Shown here: in pieces, positions 25,301 to 34,060 of the stretch
Layout: the number at the start of each line of letters is the position of its first letter
How positions within the stretch are numbered: the stretch's first letter is position 1
From: Plectonema cf. radiosum LEGE 06105
Lineage (GTDB): Bacteria > Cyanobacteriota > Cyanobacteriia > Cyanobacteriales > Nostocaceae
NCBI RefSeq assembly: GCF_015207665.1
Contig: NZ_JADEWL010000028.1
Location: forward strand, 1-58,319
Direction: 5' to 3'
Length of the DNA: 58,319 nucleotides
The notes under the pieces: generated by a model
Seen by the model: the letters and a program-made list of their open reading frames with translations, nothing else
What the model was told of the DNA's origin: nothing
The model's database searches: none
Position numbers and translations under genes: made by a program

Positions 25301-28300
25301 ATGGCTAAAAAAACAAAAGATTCTCAGGATTCTAAGCAACTTTCATTATTTGATAACACATTTGATGCTAGCTCAGAAATCACAGATGAAGCAGATGATA
25401 ACTGGTTAAAAGGGGATTTTGGTTTCGATGGTGATTCTGAGAGAATTATAGAAAGTAAAAGTGAATTATTAACCCTTAAGTTATTACGGGAAGCGATTAA
25501 ATCTCAAAATATAAATGACCAAGTAATGGCAGATTTTTCGGAATTTGTATTACCAAATTTACTCAGTATTACGATTGGTGTGACAGCGAAAGGAGGTAAA
25601 TTCTTTGATGAGCTAGATAGAAAAAATGAAGCTGAAGGTAAAGCGAAAGTTCGACGGGATAATGCTGCTGATCAATCTTTAAATACCCATTTACTAAATG
25701 GATTATTTCCTGCAAATTTAATCGAGCAACGTTTGGAAAAGCTTGATACTACGGTTCAAAGAGTAGTTCGGGAAAGAGAAAGAAGATTGGTAATTGCTGG
25801 ATTTATTCTCCACGATTTTGAGAAATTCCCCGATATCCCGAATGATTGTCGCAAGTTACCTTTAGCAGAACATCGGCAAATTATTGATGAGAAAGTTAGA
25901 CAATTAGGACTGGATAAATTCATCGATTCCGAAAATCCAGAAGCTTATCAAGAGTATATCGATGATTTGTTGTGTATGGCTTACAATGCACAACGACGTT
26001 GGGATACTAACTGGAATTTTTCTGAATTTGGTTTAAATCCCGTTCTCAAAGATAGAACTCTTCGCAGTTTATCGGATTTAACTTGTCTTGCAGATTCGCT
26101 AGCTTCAATTGTTAAACATCCTCAAGATGCGGAAAATCCTAGGTTGAATGAGATTATTCATAGTTTGAGTGATGGACAACTAAAATTCACTTATCACCGC
26201 ATTTCTGAAAACCGAGGTGTATTAACAAATGTGGTTAATAATGCTTTGATTCAAGTACATACACAACTGAATACAGATGAGAATATCTATTACGAACCTC
26301 TGTTATATCTACCAACAGGAGTAATTTATCTAGCTCGAAGAGATGCTCCAACAATTTCATTAACAGATGTTCCGTGGAAAGTGATTGAAAATATTAAATT
26401 TCTATGTTCTGGACAATTAAAACTCAGACAAACAGGATTTGGTCGTGATGGCAAAGGGATGAAATATGCTGAATATTACAACTTATTTTTCGATGAAATT
26501 GGCTTGATGAAAGTAGCTTTAGATGCTACATTAAGAGTACTAAATTCTAACAAGAATTCAGTCGCAAAAAGCCGTAGTGATAATTTAGTTAAATTTCAAC
26601 AGCAAAATGTATTATCTGCGGATTATAACTTTAAGTTCACCGATGATATTCGTATTGACCAAATTGCAGAGTTTGGGGATTTAATTAGTCGCAAAATTTG
26701 GGATGAGACTGTAAATAAAATTGAAGCTGCTTGTAAAAAAGATAAAAAACTCCCCAAATTAACGCAGATTGATTTAACTCACAAAGTTGCAGAATTTTGG
26801 AATCTAACAGAATATTTACCCCAAATTAGAGAAATTCAACGCATTAATGAAAGTCTCAAAGAAAATAAATTAAAAGGTAATACTGGGGGTGTTCCTTACG
26901 AATGGTATTATCTAGCAGCTAAATATCTAGAAAAGCATCCTGGAATTGAAAATGTTAGAGAAAGCTGTCAGCAAGTTATTGAGTATGTTAATAACTTAAT
27001 TCATCCAATTATTTCTCAATATGAATTACCTGATGGTTGGAATGATTTACGACTCTGGGTAAAACAAGTTGTCATGTTACCAGGAAATCAAGAAACACAA
27101 TCATCTGATAACTTGTTGAACGAGCTTACTAACTATAATGCTGCGAAAAAATCGGGAAGAGGAAGACAATTAATCTGTTCGATTTCTCATTCGGCTTATA
27201 CAGTTACCGAACAAATGGAATCAGCAGTATTATTTACTCCGCAAGTTTACACCAATAAACAAATGTTGAATGGTTCTAATGCTAAGCGTAATATTTCTAG
27301 TATTGCTGGATTAGAAATGATGTTGCGACAAATTTTGATGAATCAAACTCAAGCTGTTGGTAAAAAATTTGAGGATGGAAAATATCGTTATCTCTATTTT
27401 TATCCTACTTATTATTTTACCCCGGAGACTAATAAGTTTTTGCAAAAAGCTTATAGTGGAATTGCTCAAACTCGCTTTGATACCAGCATCCGCAATCATT
27501 TTATTAGTAAAGATTTACAAGCTGATTTTAACAAGGAAAAATATCAAAATGTTGATGCTTTTTTAATTGATGAAAATTTAGATTCTGATAAAGATAGAAC
27601 TTTTAAACTTTCTTATCCAGATGACCAACCTTTGACATTTTACTTCATGGCAATTCCCCCAGTAAAGGACAGCAGTGACACCGAATCATGGGTAATGCCA
27701 AGTTGGCTAGCATTTGCTTTTCCGATGATTTTGGATGTCAAAACAGTCGTTTCCGAATCACCAATTCCACCTTTTAATGATGGTGCAGAATTTGAAGAAA
27801 GCGTGTTTCTTGATAGCGCACCTCATGCTTTCCGAAGTTTAGTAGGAAGGGATAGATTTCGACTCGATTATATTCTCCAAGGATGGAATGAAAATGATAA
27901 ATTCTACCCCGCACCACTGAATGTTCTTACTGCTGCTTATGCAATCCATTTAGATGTGAATGCCAAAACAGGAAAGTCCGGTTATGATGCAAACTGGGGT
28001 AAATTTACAGAGCTAGCAAAGGATTTTGAAACAAGTCCTCTTTATGTTTTTTCTTATCTCAATCGCTGGGTAAGAAATCAAGGAGTAGAAACAGCACGGA
28101 TTGAAAAAATTAGGCTTTATGCTTATCAATTTTATCCCTGTTTTGACCCCTATGCTCAATATAATTTTGAATCAAAGGAATGGAAATTAATGTCAGAGTC
28201 CCCATTAAATCATCCCAAGAAATTAACTGATTTGTACCGTAAATTTTATCGTGCAAATAAACGTTATAATCCTAAATCCAATGCAGTATTAAAACCAATT

Positions 28301-28657
28301 GATATTGCCGCAGAAACTATTCTTAAAGCAGAAACAAGTGTTTTTTCAGGAGAAACATTAGTTGTAGCAGTCGCAGCAGAAGTATTTAAGTTAATGGATA
28401 GAGTTCATGCGAATACTGCGGATGGACGCTGGGTAATGAGCAAACGGGAAGAAGAAAGACAAGCAGTTTTAGATTTTGCGAGGTATTTTGTGATGAATGT
28501 TTTTGAACAATCATTTGCTGGCGATCGCGCACGTTTAGCAGGTAGACAATTGAATTTAATTAAAGATACCTGTGAGTTTTTATATCGCTTAGAAGATGAT
28601 AAGGAAAATGCTAATAAAGATGTTAAAGAGGAAGAAAATGAAAAAAGTGAAGATTGA
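25301..28657 (+). CDS. cas10d: Type I-D CRISPR effector large subunit Cas10d (Csc3), HD nuclease
   Basis: A 1118-residue large subunit of the type I-D effector complex. It recognises the PAM with the Cas5-like subunit and carries the HD nuclease that cuts target DNA together with Cas3'. The HD pair is His171-Asp172 in the FILHDFEKFPD motif, with His130 (SLNTHLLNG) as a likely further metal ligand. The rest is a Cas10-like body without a GGDD cyclase motif, so no cyclic-oligonucleotide signalling is expected. The C-terminus is a charged Glu/Lys tail. The start follows AGGGACAC. First of the effector cluster cas10d-csc2-csc1-cas6. Transcription may come from the promoter at 23595 or from a local one I cannot see. 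Confidence 0.95.
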   Translation: MAKKTKDSQDSKQLSLFDNTFDASSEITDEADDNWLKGDFGFDGDSERIIESKSELLTLKLLREAIKSQNINDQVMADFSEFVLPNLLSITIGVTAKGGKFFDELDRKNEAEGKAKVRRDNAADQSLNTHLLNGLFPANLIEQRLEKLDTTVQRVVRERERRLVIAGFILHDFEKFPDIPNDCRKLPLAEHRQIIDEKVRQLGLDKFIDSENPEAYQEYIDDLLCMAYNAQRRWDTNWNFSEFGLNPVLKDRTLRSLSDLTCLADSLASIVKHPQDAENPRLNEIIHSLSDGQLKFTYHRISENRGVLTNVVNNALIQVHTQLNTDENIYYEPLLYLPTGVIYLARRDAPTISLTDVPWKVIENIKFLCSGQLKLRQTGFGRDGKGMKYAEYYNLFFDEIGLMKVALDATLRVLNSNKNSVAKSRSDNLVKFQQQNVLSADYNFKFTDDIRIDQIAEFGDLISRKIWDETVNKIEAACKKDKKLPKLTQIDLTHKVAEFWNLTEYLPQIREIQRINESLKENKLKGNTGGVPYEWYYLAAKYLEKHPGIENVRESCQQVIEYVNNLIHPIISQYELPDGWNDLRLWVKQVVMLPGNQETQSSDNLLNELTNYNAAKKSGRGRQLICSISHSAYTVTEQMESAVLFTPQVYTNKQMLNGSNAKRNISSIAGLEMMLRQILMNQTQAVGKKFEDGKYRYLYFYPTYYFTPETNKFLQKAYSGIAQTRFDTSIRNHFISKDLQADFNKEKYQNVDAFLIDENLDSDKDRTFKLSYPDDQPLTFYFMAIPPVKDSSDTESWVMPSWLAFAFPMILDVKTVVSESPIPPFNDGAEFEESVFLDSAPHAFRSLVGRDRFRLDYILQGWNENDKFYPAPLNVLTAAYAIHLDVNAKTGKSGYDANWGKFTELAKDFETSPLYVFSYLNRWVRNQGVETARIEKIRLYAYQFYPCFDPYAQYNFESKEWKLMSESPLNHPKKLTDLYRKFYRANKRYNPKSNAVLKPIDIAAETILKAETSVFSGETLVVAVAAEVFKLMDRVHANTADGRWVMSKREEERQAVLDFARYFVMNVFEQSFAGDRARLAGRQLNLIKDTCEFLYRLEDDKENANKDVKEEENEKSED

Positions 28658-28769
28658 TTATTTGATAAATAATAGTTGTATTTCAATCTCATGAATGTTG
28701 GGTTCCGCTTTGCTATACCCAACCTACTACAAATTCAAGCTTTTTATCAATTATTTCAGGAGACAAGCC
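28658..28769. repeat. Spacer between cas10d and csc2 with a GTTGGGT palindrome
   Basis: Arms GTTGGGT (28697-28703) and ACCCAAC (28717-28723) form a hairpin of the same family as the inner pair of the 1420-1536 element. It lies inside the presumed effector operon. Confidence 0.65.
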
Positions 28770-29807
28770 ATGTCATTTTTAAAAACCGTTGACGGAAAGT
28801 TTTTCCATACTGAAATTCCCTACAAACCAATGGGTAAATATGTTCATTTTTTGACAGTTCGAGTTACAGAATCCTATCCCTTATTTCAAACTGATAGTGA
28901 ACTGAATAAAGCACGGGTGAGAGCAGGGATTGTAGATAAAACAACAATAAGTAGACTTTCAATGTTCAAACGCAAGCAATCTACACCAGAGCGTTTAGTT
29001 GGTAGGGAATTGCTGCGTAATTATGGCTTAATGACTGCTGACGAATGTGAATATAATGTCAAATTTGCGATGAATAACCCCGATTGCATTATCTATGGAT
29101 TTGCAATTGGTGATTCAGGTTCAGAAAAATCCAAAGTAATTGTTGACACTGCATTTTCAATTAAATCCTTCGATGAATCCCACGAAACATTTACCCTTAA
29201 TGCACCTTTTGAAAATGGTACAATGGCATCTAAGGGTGAAAATGGTTCTAAACCTGGAGAAATTACGAGTAGAATTAATCAGCAAGACCATATCAGACCG
29301 CAAGTTTTCTTCCCTAGTATTGTCACATTAAAAGACCCCACAGAAGCAAGCTTTTTATATGTGTTTAATAATATCTTGCGAACTCGTCATTATGGAGCGC
29401 AAACTACCCGCACTGGAAGGGTAAGAAATGAATTAATTGGGGTAATCTTTGCCGATGGAGAAATAGTTAGTAACTTACGTTGGACTCAGGCAATTTATGA
29501 CTATATGAAGAATAATAATACCCTACATTCACCCGATCCATTAAATGAAGATGAGGTATTTGCAGCAGCAAATACTTCTATTTCAACATTAATGGAAGAA
29601 GAATTTATTGTTCATAAAGATTTTGTGGGTGAAAAATTTGCTGCATTGTTAAAAGAAGTAAAAGCAATTACTGCAAATGAAGAAGAACTCAAAAAAATGC
29701 TGAAAAAAGCTGATGATGAAGCTAAAGCTTATGCGAAAGTTCACATCAAAGGTAAAGACAAAGATAAGAATAAAGACAAAGAAGAAAAAATAGCAGCGAA
29801 ATCATAA
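28770..29807 (+). CDS. csc2: Type I-D backbone protein Csc2 (Cas7d)
   Basis: Cas7-family RNA-binding protein that polymerises along the crRNA to form the effector backbone. With the start at ATG 28770 (AGGAGA 6 nt upstream) it has 345 residues, the family length; the longer reading from 28695 adds residues encoded by an intergenic repeat and is rejected. The family features FLTVRVTESYPLF, the central loop rich in Arg/Lys (SRLSMFKRKQSTPERLVGRELL), and NILRTRHYGAQTTRTGRVRNELIGVIFADGE are plain. The C-terminus is a Lys/Glu/Asp-rich tail (KGKDKDKNKDKEE). Third visible gene of the I-D effector module, after cas3' and cas10d. Confidence 0.94.
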   Translation: MSFLKTVDGKFFHTEIPYKPMGKYVHFLTVRVTESYPLFQTDSELNKARVRAGIVDKTTISRLSMFKRKQSTPERLVGRELLRNYGLMTADECEYNVKFAMNNPDCIIYGFAIGDSGSEKSKVIVDTAFSIKSFDESHETFTLNAPFENGTMASKGENGSKPGEITSRINQQDHIRPQVFFPSIVTLKDPTEASFLYVFNNILRTRHYGAQTTRTGRVRNELIGVIFADGEIVSNLRWTQAIYDYMKNNNTLHSPDPLNEDEVFAAANTSISTLMEEEFIVHKDFVGEKFAALLKEVKAITANEEELKKMLKKADDEAKAYAKVHIKGKDKDKNKDKEEKIAAKS

Positions 29808-29887
29808 CCATCACTGATAGTTCCTTGCTAGTATAATACCCCGGATTTATCCTGTGGATAAATCCAAAATCTAAAATCTAAAATCCG
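29808..29887. repeat. csc2-csc1 spacer: palindrome and three heptamers as csc1 leader
   Basis: A perfect 10-bp-stem hairpin, GGATTTATCC (29843-29852) with GGATAAATCC (29856-29865), is followed by three heptamers CCAAAAT, CTAAAAT, CTAAAAT (29864-29884) that end 3 nt before the csc1 ATG. No Shine-Dalgarno sequence is present. A TATAAT at 29832-29837 could be an internal -10 box, but no -35 box fits. Confidence 0.7.
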
Positions 29888-30604
29888 ATGACGATAATTT
29901 ACCGTTGCGAATTAGAGTTACACGATAGCATTTATTTTGCCACCCGCGAAATCGGTAGACTCTACGAAACTGAACCCATAATCCACAATTACGCACTCTG
30001 CTACGCACTGGGATTAATAGATAGCGAAAAATATGCAACCAATGTCCCCGAAGAACATTCCTATCGCTATTTTTGCCCTGAGCAAGTTCCCAGATACGAG
30101 GAGCATTTAACACCACTAAATCAACAAGGAATTTACGTTACTCCAGCACATTCAGTTAAGCACACATCTGTTCTTAATACCTGGAAATATGCAAACAATA
30201 ACTATCATGTTGAAATGGAGAAAACCCAAAAAAATATTCCGAGTTTTGGCAGAGCAAAAGAAATTGCACCTGAGAGTCAGTTTGAGTTTTTTATTATTTC
30301 TCAAAAGGAAATTAAATTAGCAAAATGGATTCGTTTGGGTAAGTGGATGAGTAAAGCTGAGGTGACGATGGAAGAATTACCACAACCAAAAACGAAGACT
30401 GATTTATTTATCTGTAATCACCCATTAAATCCTTTAGATGTCATGTTTACCAATCAAGTCATCAGTTACGATGTAATTAATATGCCTCCTGTCAGCTTAA
30501 TTCAAAATGTGCAAATGCGGGGACAATACTACTACTTTCATGATGTTAAAGATGTTAAAGATGTTAGATTACCTGTGAATATGTTGTACCGTTTTCGTGG
30601 TTGA
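29888..30604 (+). CDS. csc1: Type I-D protein Csc1 (Cas5d)
   Basis: A 238-residue Cas5-family subunit that holds the 5' handle of the crRNA and contacts the PAM end of the effector. Family features: the N-terminal strand IYRCELELHDSIYFATREIG, GRLYETEPIIHNYALCYALGL, VTPAHSVKHTSVLNTWKYA, and FICNHPLNPLDV. Near the C-terminus (about residue 220) the DNA holds three 9-bp repeats GATGTTAAA (30542-30568) giving the peptide DVKDVKDVR, a possible site of length change. The start codon directly follows heptameric repeats in place of a ribosome binding site. Downstream come hairpin repeats before cas6. Confidence 0.93.
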   Translation: MTIIYRCELELHDSIYFATREIGRLYETEPIIHNYALCYALGLIDSEKYATNVPEEHSYRYFCPEQVPRYEEHLTPLNQQGIYVTPAHSVKHTSVLNTWKYANNNYHVEMEKTQKNIPSFGRAKEIAPESQFEFFIISQKEIKLAKWIRLGKWMSKAEVTMEELPQPKTKTDLFICNHPLNPLDVMFTNQVISYDVINMPPVSLIQNVQMRGQYYYFHDVKDVKDVRLPVNMLYRFRG

Positions 30605-30820
30605 AAATAATATGTAGACTATATGATGAAGACGTGATGTATCACGTCTCTACATTATTACCGTTGCTGAATCTAGATGAGAATTTAGATTTTGAGACGT
30701 TGCAGTATTTAATGTATTCTAGATCGAATATCGGTATTAATTTAGATTTTGAGACGTTGCAGTGCAACGTCTCTACAGATGCCAAATCCAAAATCCAAAA
30801 TTTAAAATCCAAAATTGAAT
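30605..30820. repeat. csc1-cas6 spacer: two GAGACG palindromes, a duplication and heptamers
   Basis: The spacer holds GACGTGAT/ATCACGTC (30631-30648), a direct duplication of TTTAGATTTTGAGACGTTGC (about 30685 and 30742), the second copy of which carries the full palindrome (30751-30773), and five CCAAAAT-type heptamers (30782-30815) that end just before the cas6 start. All are dispersed repeat families; none encodes protein. Confidence 0.75.
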
Positions 30821-31663
30821 ATGCCCCACAGTCTAATCCTCAACCTGACACCAAAATCCCCTATCTACCCGCAATTCCTCACCGGGAGACATCTACACGC
30901 TTTATTCCTCACTCTTGTAAGTTACGTTGATCAAGAATTAGGAACCTACTTACACGACTCTCAAGCCGATAAAGCTTTCACACTCTCCCCTCTACAAATC
31001 GCGAAAAAAAATCTTCCGATTCAAAACGGAAGTAAAAGAGGATATCAATTACAATCCCAACATCAAGAAGCAATTCCCACAGGTACATCTTGTTGGTGGA
31101 GAATTTCTCTACTCGATGATGCGCTGTTTGGTAAATTGACGCAACTGTGGTTAAATCTTAACCCAGAACATCCTTGGCATTTGGGTTCTGCTGATTTATA
31201 TATTACCAGCATTCAAGGTACTCCCCAATCTACTCAACCTTGGGCTAATGCTTGTACTTATGCCCAATTATACGACCAAGCGAGTGATTCGGAGCGAGTT
31301 ATTTCGATCAATTTTGCGACTCCTACAGCTTTCCGTCAAGGTAAATACGATAACACGCTTCCTACTAGGGAATCTGTTTTTAATTCTCTAGTTTCTCGGT
31401 GGAATAAATACAGCGGAATTGAATTTGAAAATTTAAATTTTGATGCAATTTTTCCTAGTTTTATTCACATTCATACGGAAATAGTTCCCGATTCTCGCAG
31501 CAAATTTATTGGCATTGTTGGTGAAGTTAGTTATCGGATTATGGGGGATATTGAAACAGTTCAAATTAAGCAAATTAATGCTTTAGCTGACTTTGCTTTA
31601 TTTGCAGGAATTGGTAGAAAAACTACTATGGGAATGGGGATGGGGAGAAGAGTTAGGAGTTAG
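30821..31663 (+). CDS. cas6: CRISPR pre-crRNA endoribonuclease Cas6
   Basis: A 280-residue RAMP-fold nuclease that cuts the repeat RNA at the base of its stem-loop to leave the 8-nt ATTGAAAC handle. Two ferredoxin-like domains are suggested by LILNLTPKSPIYPQFLTGRH at the N-terminus and the glycine-rich C-terminal loop GIGRKTTMGMGMG. His residues near position 25 (GRHLHALF) are candidates for catalysis. I chose ATG 30821; TTG 30815 would add two residues. The leader is made of heptamer repeats, and the stop codon TAG (with the preceding Val-Arg-Ser codons) is formed by a GTTAGGA repeat. Cas6 would also process the mini-CRISPR at 23434-23548, whose stem is intact. Confidence 0.92.
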   Translation: MPHSLILNLTPKSPIYPQFLTGRHLHALFLTLVSYVDQELGTYLHDSQADKAFTLSPLQIAKKNLPIQNGSKRGYQLQSQHQEAIPTGTSCWWRISLLDDALFGKLTQLWLNLNPEHPWHLGSADLYITSIQGTPQSTQPWANACTYAQLYDQASDSERVISINFATPTAFRQGKYDNTLPTRESVFNSLVSRWNKYSGIEFENLNFDAIFPSFIHIHTEIVPDSRSKFIGIVGEVSYRIMGDIETVQIKQINALADFALFAGIGRKTTMGMGMGRRVRS

Positions 31664-32002
31664 TTTAAGAGGATGTTTGAAGTGGTTTCAAGATTGTTTA
31701 GATAAGTTCGGAAGAAGAGAAAAGTCCGGCGGTTAAAACCGCAGCTACACAAACGAAACCCGTCTGCACGGGTTTAATTAAGTCCATGCAGGTGGACTGT
31801 AATAAAGCGCAATTGGCATATTTTTAATTGTAGGGTATGTGACGCTACGAGATAATTTGAACGTAGCAATAAGACTTGTAGCATCACACACCATAGAGCA
31901 ATTGTGACAATCGCGTAAGTTGGTTCTGTATTAGTCCGGAAATTGATTTCCGGATAGGATTCGTTTACCAAAAAATCATTTTTATCAACATTAATTAAAA
32001 TC
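31664..32002. repeat. Intergenic cluster of hairpins between cas6 and cas4
   Basis: Three consecutive hairpins lie at 31724-31798: GCGGTTAAAACCGC (31729-31742), AAACCCGT/ACGGGTTT (31756-31775) and AGTCC/GGACT (31781-31798). The layout is that of a dispersed cyanobacterial repeat. A further palindrome (GGAAATTGATTTCC) is near 31937. No gene is seen in the 339 nt; a promoter for the adaptation genes cas4-cas1-cas2 could lie at the right end. Confidence 0.6.
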
Positions 32003-32596
32003 ATGAACAACACAGATTACATTACAATCGCTTCTTTAAATCAATATTCTTATTGTTCTCATCGGTGTTGGAGAATGCATTGTTTGGGAGATTTTACCGA
32101 GAATCAATACACAATCGAGGGGACTAGTTTACATGAAAGAGTTCACACTGTTAGTGATGGGAATAGGGAAGAAACTTGGCAAGTTCGCGCTATTTGGTTG
32201 AAGTCAGAGCAATACAAATTAATCGGTAAATCAGATTTAATTGAATTGGAAAATGGCGAATGGTATCCAGTGGAATATAAACGAGGGAAAAAAGGTGAAT
32301 GGGATAATGATGAATTACAAGTTTGCGCTCAAGCTTTATGTTTGGAAGAAATGACGGGAAAAGTTGTTAATGTTGGGTATGTTTATTATGCTCAAACTCA
32401 TCAACGACAATTAATAGAAATTAACGATGAATTACGTCAGCGTACTATTGAGACAATTCAAGATGTTACAAGGTTATTGGAAACTGGAAAAATGCCGCAA
32501 GCTGTTTATAGTCAGCGCTGTAAAGGTTGTAGCTTGTATGAGCAATGTTTACCAAAAGTTGTGGAGAAAATGAGGAAATATTGTGAGGTTGATTAA
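32003..32596 (+). CDS. cas4: CRISPR adaptation exonuclease Cas4
   Basis: A 197-residue RecB-family nuclease with a 4Fe-4S cluster. It trims prespacers and selects the PAM before integration by Cas1-Cas2. The cluster ligands are Cys18 (YCSHRC) and the C-terminal Cys173, Cys176 and Cys182 (CKGCSLYEQC). The nuclease core is visible as LIGKSDLIE, then WYPVEYKRGKK (Asp, Glu and Lys). All key residues are present, so it should be active. It opens the cas4-cas1-cas2 adaptation module next to the array; the gap to cas1 is 102 nt. Confidence 0.94.
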   Translation: MNNTDYITIASLNQYSYCSHRCWRMHCLGDFTENQYTIEGTSLHERVHTVSDGNREETWQVRAIWLKSEQYKLIGKSDLIELENGEWYPVEYKRGKKGEWDNDELQVCAQALCLEEMTGKVVNVGYVYYAQTHQRQLIEINDELRQRTIETIQDVTRLLETGKMPQAVYSQRCKGCSLYEQCLPKVVEKMRKYCEVD

Positions 32597-32698
32597 GAGG
32601 ATGTTTTAAACTTTTTTTTAATATTTGAACGCGGAGGCTCGCAAAGTTAACGCGGAGTTTCACAGAGGTTTTTATTAGTTAATTTTTGGAGGAATTAA

Positions 32699-33703
32699 AT
32701 GGGTACTATTTATGTTACACAAGAAGATGCTTTTATCGCTAAAGTTGATGAAAGATTGAATGTCAAATTTGATAAAAAATCAATTTTAGATGTGCCTTTG
32801 ATTAAAGTTGATGGTGTGGTTATTATGGGAAGAGCAACTATTTCGCCGATGGCTATTTCGGAATTAATTAATCATAAAATTCCGTTAACTTTTTTAACTC
32901 AAAATGGTAAATATATAGCTCGTTTGGAACCGGAAATGAGTAAGAATATATTTTTGCGTAATGCTCAATGGAAAGCTGCTGGGGAGTCAATTCAATCAAT
33001 TCATGTAACGAAAGGTTTTGTGAGAGGGAAACTCAAGAATTATCGTTATGCTTTATTAAAGGTTCAACGCAGTTATTCTGATGTTGATATCAGTCAAAAA
33101 TTAATCGAATTAGGAAACGCGATCGCATCTTTGGAACATGGTAAAAATATTGATTCGATTCGCGGTTATGAAGGTGCTGGGAGTGCGGCTTATTTTGGTT
33201 GTTTCAATCAATTAATCAGGAATGATAACTTCAGCTTTAAAACTCGTAATCGTCGTCCACCTGTTGACTCTGTTAATTCTCTTTTAAGCTTGGGATATTC
33301 ATTATTACGTCATGATATTCAAGGGGCTTTAAATATAGTTGGTTTTGATCCATATTTGGGATATTTACACACCGAACGTTATGGTAGACCATCTTTAGCT
33401 TTAGATTTAATGGAAGAATTTCGTCCTTTAATTGTTGATGCTGTTGTTCTCTATGCAATTAATAAAAAGATTTTAAAACCTTCAGATTTTATTACTGAAC
33501 CTGCGAGTAATGCGGTTTCACTGACTAAAGAAGGTTTACACAGTTTTCTCAAATTGTATCAGGAGAAAAAACTTACAAAATTCAAGCATCCTGTTTTGGG
33601 AATTCAAAAAACTTACCAAGAAAGCTTTGAAATACAAGCTCGTTTATTGGGTAAGTATTTGATGGGAGAAATTGATAAATATCCTCCTTTGGTTATGAAG
33701 TAA
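32699..33703 (+). CDS. cas1: CRISPR integrase Cas1 (type I-D)
   Basis: A 334-residue metal-dependent integrase that inserts new spacers at the leader end of the array as a complex with Cas2. The active-site residues are Glu158 (RGYEGAGS), His224 (GYLHTERYGR) and the Asp/Glu of LALDLMEEFRP (236-239). The N-terminal beta domain and C-terminal helical domain are of normal length. It starts at ATG 32699 with TGGAGGAA upstream, a good ribosome binding site. Followed by cas2 after 84 nt. No sign of damage. Confidence 0.96.
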   Translation: MGTIYVTQEDAFIAKVDERLNVKFDKKSILDVPLIKVDGVVIMGRATISPMAISELINHKIPLTFLTQNGKYIARLEPEMSKNIFLRNAQWKAAGESIQSIHVTKGFVRGKLKNYRYALLKVQRSYSDVDISQKLIELGNAIASLEHGKNIDSIRGYEGAGSAAYFGCFNQLIRNDNFSFKTRNRRPPVDSVNSLLSLGYSLLRHDIQGALNIVGFDPYLGYLHTERYGRPSLALDLMEEFRPLIVDAVVLYAINKKILKPSDFITEPASNAVSLTKEGLHSFLKLYQEKKLTKFKHPVLGIQKTYQESFEIQARLLGKYLMGEIDKYPPLVMK

Positions 33704-33787
33704 TTAGCTGTTGAGGCTGTTAGCGGTTGGCTGTTATTTAATAGCTAATCGCTATAACTTTTTTCCCTTTTTGCCCTTGTTTCAATT

Positions 33788-34060
33788 ATGTTTGTAGTTG
33801 TTTCTTACGATATTCCCGAAGATAAGCGTCGTACTAAGATTCATCAGATTCTCAAATCCTATGGACAGTGGATGCAGTATTCGGTGTTTGAGTGCGATTT
33901 AACCGATACTCAGTATGCAAAATTGCGATCGCGTCTTTATAAATTGATTAAACCAGATGAAGATAGTGTGCGTTTTTACTTCCTTTGTGCCTGCTGTCAA
34001 GGTAAAGTAGAACGTATAGGTGGTGAAATACCACGAGACGATACTATATTTTTTGTTTGA
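33788..34060 (+). CDS. cas2: CRISPR adaptation protein Cas2
   Basis: A 90-residue ferredoxin-fold protein, the structural partner of Cas1 in spacer acquisition. The N-terminal VVVSYDIPEDKRRTKI contains the conserved Asp8; the hydrophobic core LRSRLYKLI and the C-terminal strand IGGEIPRDDTIFFV are typical. It is complete and of normal length. It lies last in the cas cluster, 263 nt before the first repeat. Confidence 0.95.
   Translation: MFVVVSYDIPEDKRRTKIHQILKSYGQWMQYSVFECDLTDTQYAKLRSRLYKLIKPDEDSVRFYFLCACCQGKVERIGGEIPRDDTIFFV

Noticed and set aside
25301-28657. Cas10d as a cyclic-oligoadenylate synthase
   Set aside because: No GGDD motif in the palm-like region and no CARF-domain effector gene nearby; this is the type I-D form with an HD nuclease.
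28695-28769. 25-residue N-terminal extension of Csc2
   Set aside because: Encoded by the GTTGGGT hairpin; ATG 28770 has a good ribosome binding site.
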